DNA of 9,118 nt from an uncultured Alphaproteobacteria bacterium (GTDB lineage Bacteria; Pseudomonadota; Alphaproteobacteria; Rickettsiales; UBA1997): the NCBI GenBank assembly GCA_903927415.1, contig CAIYMZ010000108.1, positions 1 through 9,118 on the forward strand. The letters are read 5' to 3'. Of the stretch, positions 6,352-9,118 are shown piece by piece; the stretch's first letter is position 1, and each line of letters begins with the position of its first letter. The position numbers were made by a program, and so were the translations under genes. Under the pieces are notes generated by a model, which searched no databases, was not told the origin of the DNA, and worked only from the letters and a program-made list of their open reading frames with translations.

Positions 6352-7794
6352 CTACAATTCTGCATCTGCCATAAAGTGGCCATAACTTTCTCCGTTAGAA
6401 GCGATAGGTATAGCTGCGTGTAGGTTCAATTTATTTGATGTTTGAGCGAATACAGTAACTCCAGGAGCACCCCAAACAGCTTCAACGACATTTGTAATTG
6501 TTGGCGCAACTCTCATTTCTACAGGGAAATTAAATTGCCTTATGCTGTGTTGATGATTTGTGCTGCTCCAGCCAAAATACCATAATCTTTTGTGCCAATA
6601 TCTTTGACATAAAGCCAATATTTCATTTATATGCTTACGCTCAAAATCTGTCGCTATATTTCCTTCTTCTATTTGAATTTGTGCTATATCCACTGTAAAT
6701 ATAGCACTTTCAGGAAGTCTGATTCTAGATGCTAAAAAGCTGCTGCTTCCTACAGTTTTACCAGCAATTGAAGGGATATCAAAAGTTAGGGTAAATTTTT
6801 GAAATGAGGTATTTAAATTAATGGTTTGTGCTACAACACCAACACTTACACTTCCTCCGCTTCCAAATACTTGAACAAAGTCAATATCAAGATTTAATGC
6901 TGCTAACGCTTTTGCATAAAAAGATATTGTACATTTTTTACCTGCCAAACTTCTTACATCTTCTAGGCGCTGTTCTAATATTGGGTTATATCCGCTTCCG
7001 CCGCTAGTTTGATCAAATCTCAAGAAGTATGTTGGCTCATTTGGAACATCTGTTTGACCAGCCGCAAAAGCTTGTCTACTTATAGTTGCCGCTCCTCCTA
7101 TTTGAGTTACGCAATTCCATCTGTCTGCTGTATAATAAACAGTTGTACCTGATATGTTAAAGCTTGCGGCTCTTTGCCATATATCAAAATTACCATTCAT
7201 GATGTAATTTCTGCCTATCTTGCCGTTAAGATAGCTTTTACTGTAAACTCCCAGGTTATCTCTGGCCTCAGAGACATTTTCCAAATCAGCCAAATTTTCT
7301 GTTTTAACAAGACGCTCTGCTAAGGCATTATTAACATCAGTAGAAAAATTTGGATCGTTATTGATATCATTAGAAATAATCAGCTCAACATTTGGAGAGC
7401 TGGCAAAGCCAAGAATCATCCTGATGTAAAGGCGCTTGCCTGAACCTGCTGGCAAGTCCGGTTTGAAAGTTTCCGGATATTTTCCGATCGCAAATAGATC
7501 TCCATCTTCATCAAAAACACCAACTTCACGAATATAAAACGGCCCAACTATTTCATTGATAACCGCTTCAACGATCAGCTGATTCGGGTTATCTTCATCT
7601 ACAACAACATGAGTTAAAGTGGTGCGATGCCTTTCGTTTTGAAGTGCAACAGCAGTTCCCGCAGGATCGTAGTAAGTTCCGTTTGAATCACCGACTGCCA
7701 AATGAGTTAAATTTACAGGGGAACCACCACTGTTAGCGGCGGCGTTTTTTATCAAACCCGCATTGGTTATAATACTGTAATATTCTTGGGTCAT
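6352..7794 (-). CDS. Tail fibre protein 2 (tail-collar / gpH-like N-terminus, 480 aa)
   Basis: This is a second complete baseplate-attached fibre. Residues 1 to about 165 repeat the tail-collar module of fibre 3 (MTQEYYSIITNAGL, LTHLAVGDSNGT, NERHRTTLT, FYIREVGVFDEDGDLFAIGK). NLADLENVSEARDNLG (167-182) is the linker repeat. The LAALAAL/PYFT segment of fibre 3 is absent, which accounts for part of the shorter length. YIMNGNFDIWQRAASF (197-212) opens a distal domain that differs from fibres 1 and 3 until the shared LALCQRYW (393-400). The tip contains FPVEMRVAPTITN and ends MADAEL. Six sequence lines over the distal part (6601-6960) have about 34% G+C against about 45% over the N-terminal part (7381-7740), which suggests that the distal module came from elsewhere. 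The start has no usable Shine-Dalgarno. Confidence 0.92.
   Translation of the reverse strand: MTQEYYSIITNAGLIKNAAANSGGSPVNLTHLAVGDSNGTYYDPAGTAVALQNERHRTTLTHVVVDEDNPNQLIVEAVINEIVGPFYIREVGVFDEDGDLFAIGKYPETFKPDLPAGSGKRLYIRMILGFASSPNVELIISNDINNDPNFSTDVNNALAERLVKTENLADLENVSEARDNLGVYSKSYLNGKIGRNYIMNGNFDIWQRAASFNISGTTVYYTADRWNCVTQIGGAATISRQAFAAGQTDVPNEPTYFLRFDQTSGGSGYNPILEQRLEDVRSLAGKKCTISFYAKALAALNLDIDFVQVFGSGGSVSVGVVAQTINLNTSFQKFTLTFDIPSIAGKTVGSSSFLASRIRLPESAIFTVDIAQIQIEEGNIATDFERKHINEILALCQRYWHKRLWYFGWSSTNHQHSIRQFNFPVEMRVAPTITNVVEAVWGAPGVTVFAQTSNKLNLHAAIPIASNGESYGHFMADAEL
7255..7794 (-). repeat. Fibre 2 copy of the shared N-terminal attachment module
   Basis: This is the partner of 5238-5777, in direct orientation about 2 kb apart. 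Homologous recombination between the two could in principle delete or swap the intervening assembly gene and fibre tip, but the copies look too diverged for this to be frequent. Confidence 0.85.
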
Positions 7795-7842
7795 TTAAGA
7801 CAGTTGTGCCTTTTAATCTGTTTAGAAATTTCTGTAATTTTC

Positions 7843-8394
7843 TCACGCTCCAAGCGTAATTGTTTCCACCTCTTCGATGGTGGTGGCATTATTTATTTCA
7901 GCTTCAATCGTAGTGCTTAGCTTGTAGTTATCGTTATTTCTTTGTGCTATGCGTTGACGCAGCAATGCTACGGTTTCGGAGGTAAGTTCAACAGAGATTT
8001 TGTTGCCATTTAAGTCTTTTGTAAAATATGGCATCGAACCCAAATCCAAAGCTCTAGAAATGATTGAGTCAGGATCGGATGCGGGGTTGGTTTGATGGCG
8101 ATTGGTGTAAAAAACAAAGTGAGATTGTTGCGTGGTGTTATTGCCTTCGTCATCAAGCAAAAAGGCTTCAAAATCAGTTATTGGTTCGATGTTTTTTTGA
8201 TCGCGAATTGATTTTATTTCTGAGATTTTTTTTAACTTCGCTTTGGCTAATAAATCTTCCTTCTCAACAACGCCGCCTTCCGCAATCCATTTTTGAATTT
8301 GCTGATAATCGGAATTTTCAGAATTTTTTGGAACGGCGTTGCAGTCATTTACGATGTAGCAAGATTCCATTTCTTTAACTTTTTCAATTTTCAT
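7843..8394 (-). CDS. Tail fibre assembly-like protein 1 (DUF4376-like, 183 aa)
   Basis: This is the counterpart of the assembly gene at 5801-6328, placed directly after fibre 1. The start is taken as the ATG at 8394-8392, which overlaps the TGA stop of fibre 1 (8393-8391) as ATGA, a common sign of translational coupling. An upstream in-frame ATG at 8445 would add 17 residues that lie wholly within the fibre 1 coding sequence and look unlike the family, so it is rejected. Residues 22-44 hold PKNSENSDYQQIQKWIAEGG and VVE, the same N-terminal signature as the second assembly protein. A C-terminal stretch with NGNKISVELTSETVALLRQR is typical of DUF4376-type fibre-associated proteins. It probably helps fold or attach the fibre 1 tip; this is inference from family and position. 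Confidence 0.78.
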   Translation of the reverse strand: MKIEKVKEMESCYIVNDCNAVPKNSENSDYQQIQKWIAEGGVVEKEDLLAKAKLKKISEIKSIRDQKNIEPITDFEAFLLDDEGNNTTQQSHFVFYTNRHQTNPASDPDSIISRALDLGSMPYFTKDLNGNKISVELTSETVALLRQRIAQRNNDNYKLSTTIEAEINNATTIEEVETITLGA

Positions 8395-9118
8395 ATTTCG
8401 GCATTTAGAGTTAAAACATTTGAATTGTTTTCTGGTGTTGGACAAGAGCAGGCAATGCTGTTGGTCTGACCTGAAGTGTTAAAATTTCCTAAAGTAACAT
8501 AGCAGGAATCTTGGCTGGCGTAAGATGCAGTAATGCTTGGTGAAGATTGTGTGTTATTAAATCCCGTCCCATTTTGTGCGTTGATGATGCCAGTTTGCCC
8601 GATTGACGGGGATGTTCGCATCTGTTGTCTAAAATTTGCCTTAACAGAAACGACGCCGGCAGAGGCGTGAATAACTATGATATAAGATGAACCGGAGTGA
8701 ACAAATTGGTAATATCTTTCGCATAATTTTAACTCTTCTTGGAACGACCTGTGTTCAAATGGCGTTGCTACCGAACCAGCTTCTAATTGCGCTCCACACA
8801 ATCTGAAATCGTTAGCGGCGCTATCAACACCATTTACCTGATTGGATGTTGAGATAAGATTCGATGACGACCATGAATCAGCAGCTCCTTGAAAAGCTGA
8901 GCCAGCAGCTAATACAAAAATAACCTGAAGACCAGCTCCATTTGTGTAATCCCAAGTGCCAGCGGAAGGAGATGCCGGAAATGTGATTGTTTTATATTCC
9001 CAAGTATTTGAGGCACTGATTGTGTACTCTTTTACTATGGTTTTGTCGGAGGCGGAATTTTGTAAAGAAACGCAATATATTCCGGTCTTCGTTGCTTTAA
9101 CCCAAAAAGATAAAGTGA
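8391..9118 (-). CDS. Tail fibre protein 1, C-terminal part (241 residues visible), cut by window edge
   Basis: The frame is open from the right edge (first full codon at 9116) to TGA at 8393-8391. The visible part starts TLSFWVKATKTGIYCV, and its first 136 residues align without gaps to residues 327-462 of fibre 3 (82 identical by hand count), through FRLCGAQLEAGSVATPFEHR and ending at LCERYY. The remaining 105 residues are a distinct Ser/Asn/Thr-rich tip with FRQQMRTSPSI, matching the FPVEMRVAPTI position of fibre 2, and the end NAEI. An internal TTG at 8801 is only an in-frame codon and not the true start. The missing N-terminus is expected to carry the same tail-collar module as fibres 2 and 3, but this cannot be seen. 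The stop overlaps the start of the next gene by 4 nt. Confidence 0.9.
   Translation of the reverse strand, partial: TLSFWVKATKTGIYCVSLQNSASDKTIVKEYTISASNTWEYKTITFPASPSAGTWDYTNGAGLQVIFVLAAGSAFQGAADSWSSSNLISTSNQVNGVDSAANDFRLCGAQLEAGSVATPFEHRSFQEELKLCERYYQFVHSGSSYIIVIHASAGVVSVKANFRQQMRTSPSIGQTGIINAQNGTGFNNTQSSPSITASYASQDSCYVTLGNFNTSGQTNSIACSCPTPENNSNVLTLNAEI
8709..9116 (-). repeat. Fibre 1 copy of the central module shared with fibre 3
   Basis: This is the partner of 4392-4799. The homology may extend beyond the right edge of the window, where the rest of fibre 1 lies. Confidence 0.85.

Noticed and set aside
7824..7833. Short palindrome AGAAATTTCT between the first assembly gene and fibre 2
   Set aside because: Ten A+T-rich bases with no loop and no T-run; expected by chance in DNA of this composition.
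8395..8445. Longer start for the first fibre-assembly protein at 8445
   Set aside because: The extra 17 residues lie within the fibre 1 coding region and do not fit the family; the ATGA overlap at 8394-8391 gives a better start.
4077..9118. Invertible fibre cassette (Mu or P1 gin/cin style)
   Set aside because: All fibre and assembly genes are in the same direction; no inverted repeats flanking a segment and no invertase gene are visible.

Overview
All genes in this window lie on the minus strand and form one contractile-tail (myovirus) morphogenesis block. Read in transcription order, from high to low coordinates, it contains: a partial tail fibre, a fibre-assembly protein, a second tail fibre, a second fibre-assembly protein, a third tail fibre, the tail sheath (P2 gpFI type), the tail tube (gpFII type), a tail-assembly chaperone with a programmed -1 frameshift (gpE and gpE+E' type), and a tape-measure protein (gpT / TP901 type) cut by the left edge. 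This is the order of the H-G-FI-FII-E-E'-T segment of phage P2. The window is therefore part of a P2-like prophage or phage, or of an R-type tailocin derived from one. No capsid, packaging, lysis or integration gene is in view to tell these apart.

Region 4077-9118 is an expanded adhesin array of three fibre genes interleaved with two small fibre-assembly genes. Fibres 2 and 3 share a gapless N-terminal baseplate-attachment module (about 71% identity over 180 residues by hand count). Fibres 1 and 3 share a gapless 136-residue central module (about 60% identity). All the tips differ, and the distal part of fibre 2 is clearly richer in A+T than its conserved start. This is domain shuffling on a common chassis, presumably to widen or switch receptor range.

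Region 1-4017 is the conserved tail machine. Sheath subunits contract around a tube whose length is set by the tape measure. The E / E+E' chaperones coat the tape measure during assembly. At 1977-1983 a textbook slippery heptamer (T TTT TTC) is followed after 5 nt by a predicted stem-loop and lets ribosomes enter the -1 frame. That frame has no usable start codon of its own and ends 1 nt before the tape-measure ATG.

The organism cannot be named. Base composition is moderately A+T-rich, and none of the eight visible gene starts carries a convincing Shine-Dalgarno sequence. This suggests a Gram-negative host that relies little on SD-dependent initiation, but that is inference. There is no gene-free stretch longer than about 60 bp, and no RNA gene, CRISPR array or insertion sequence was seen.
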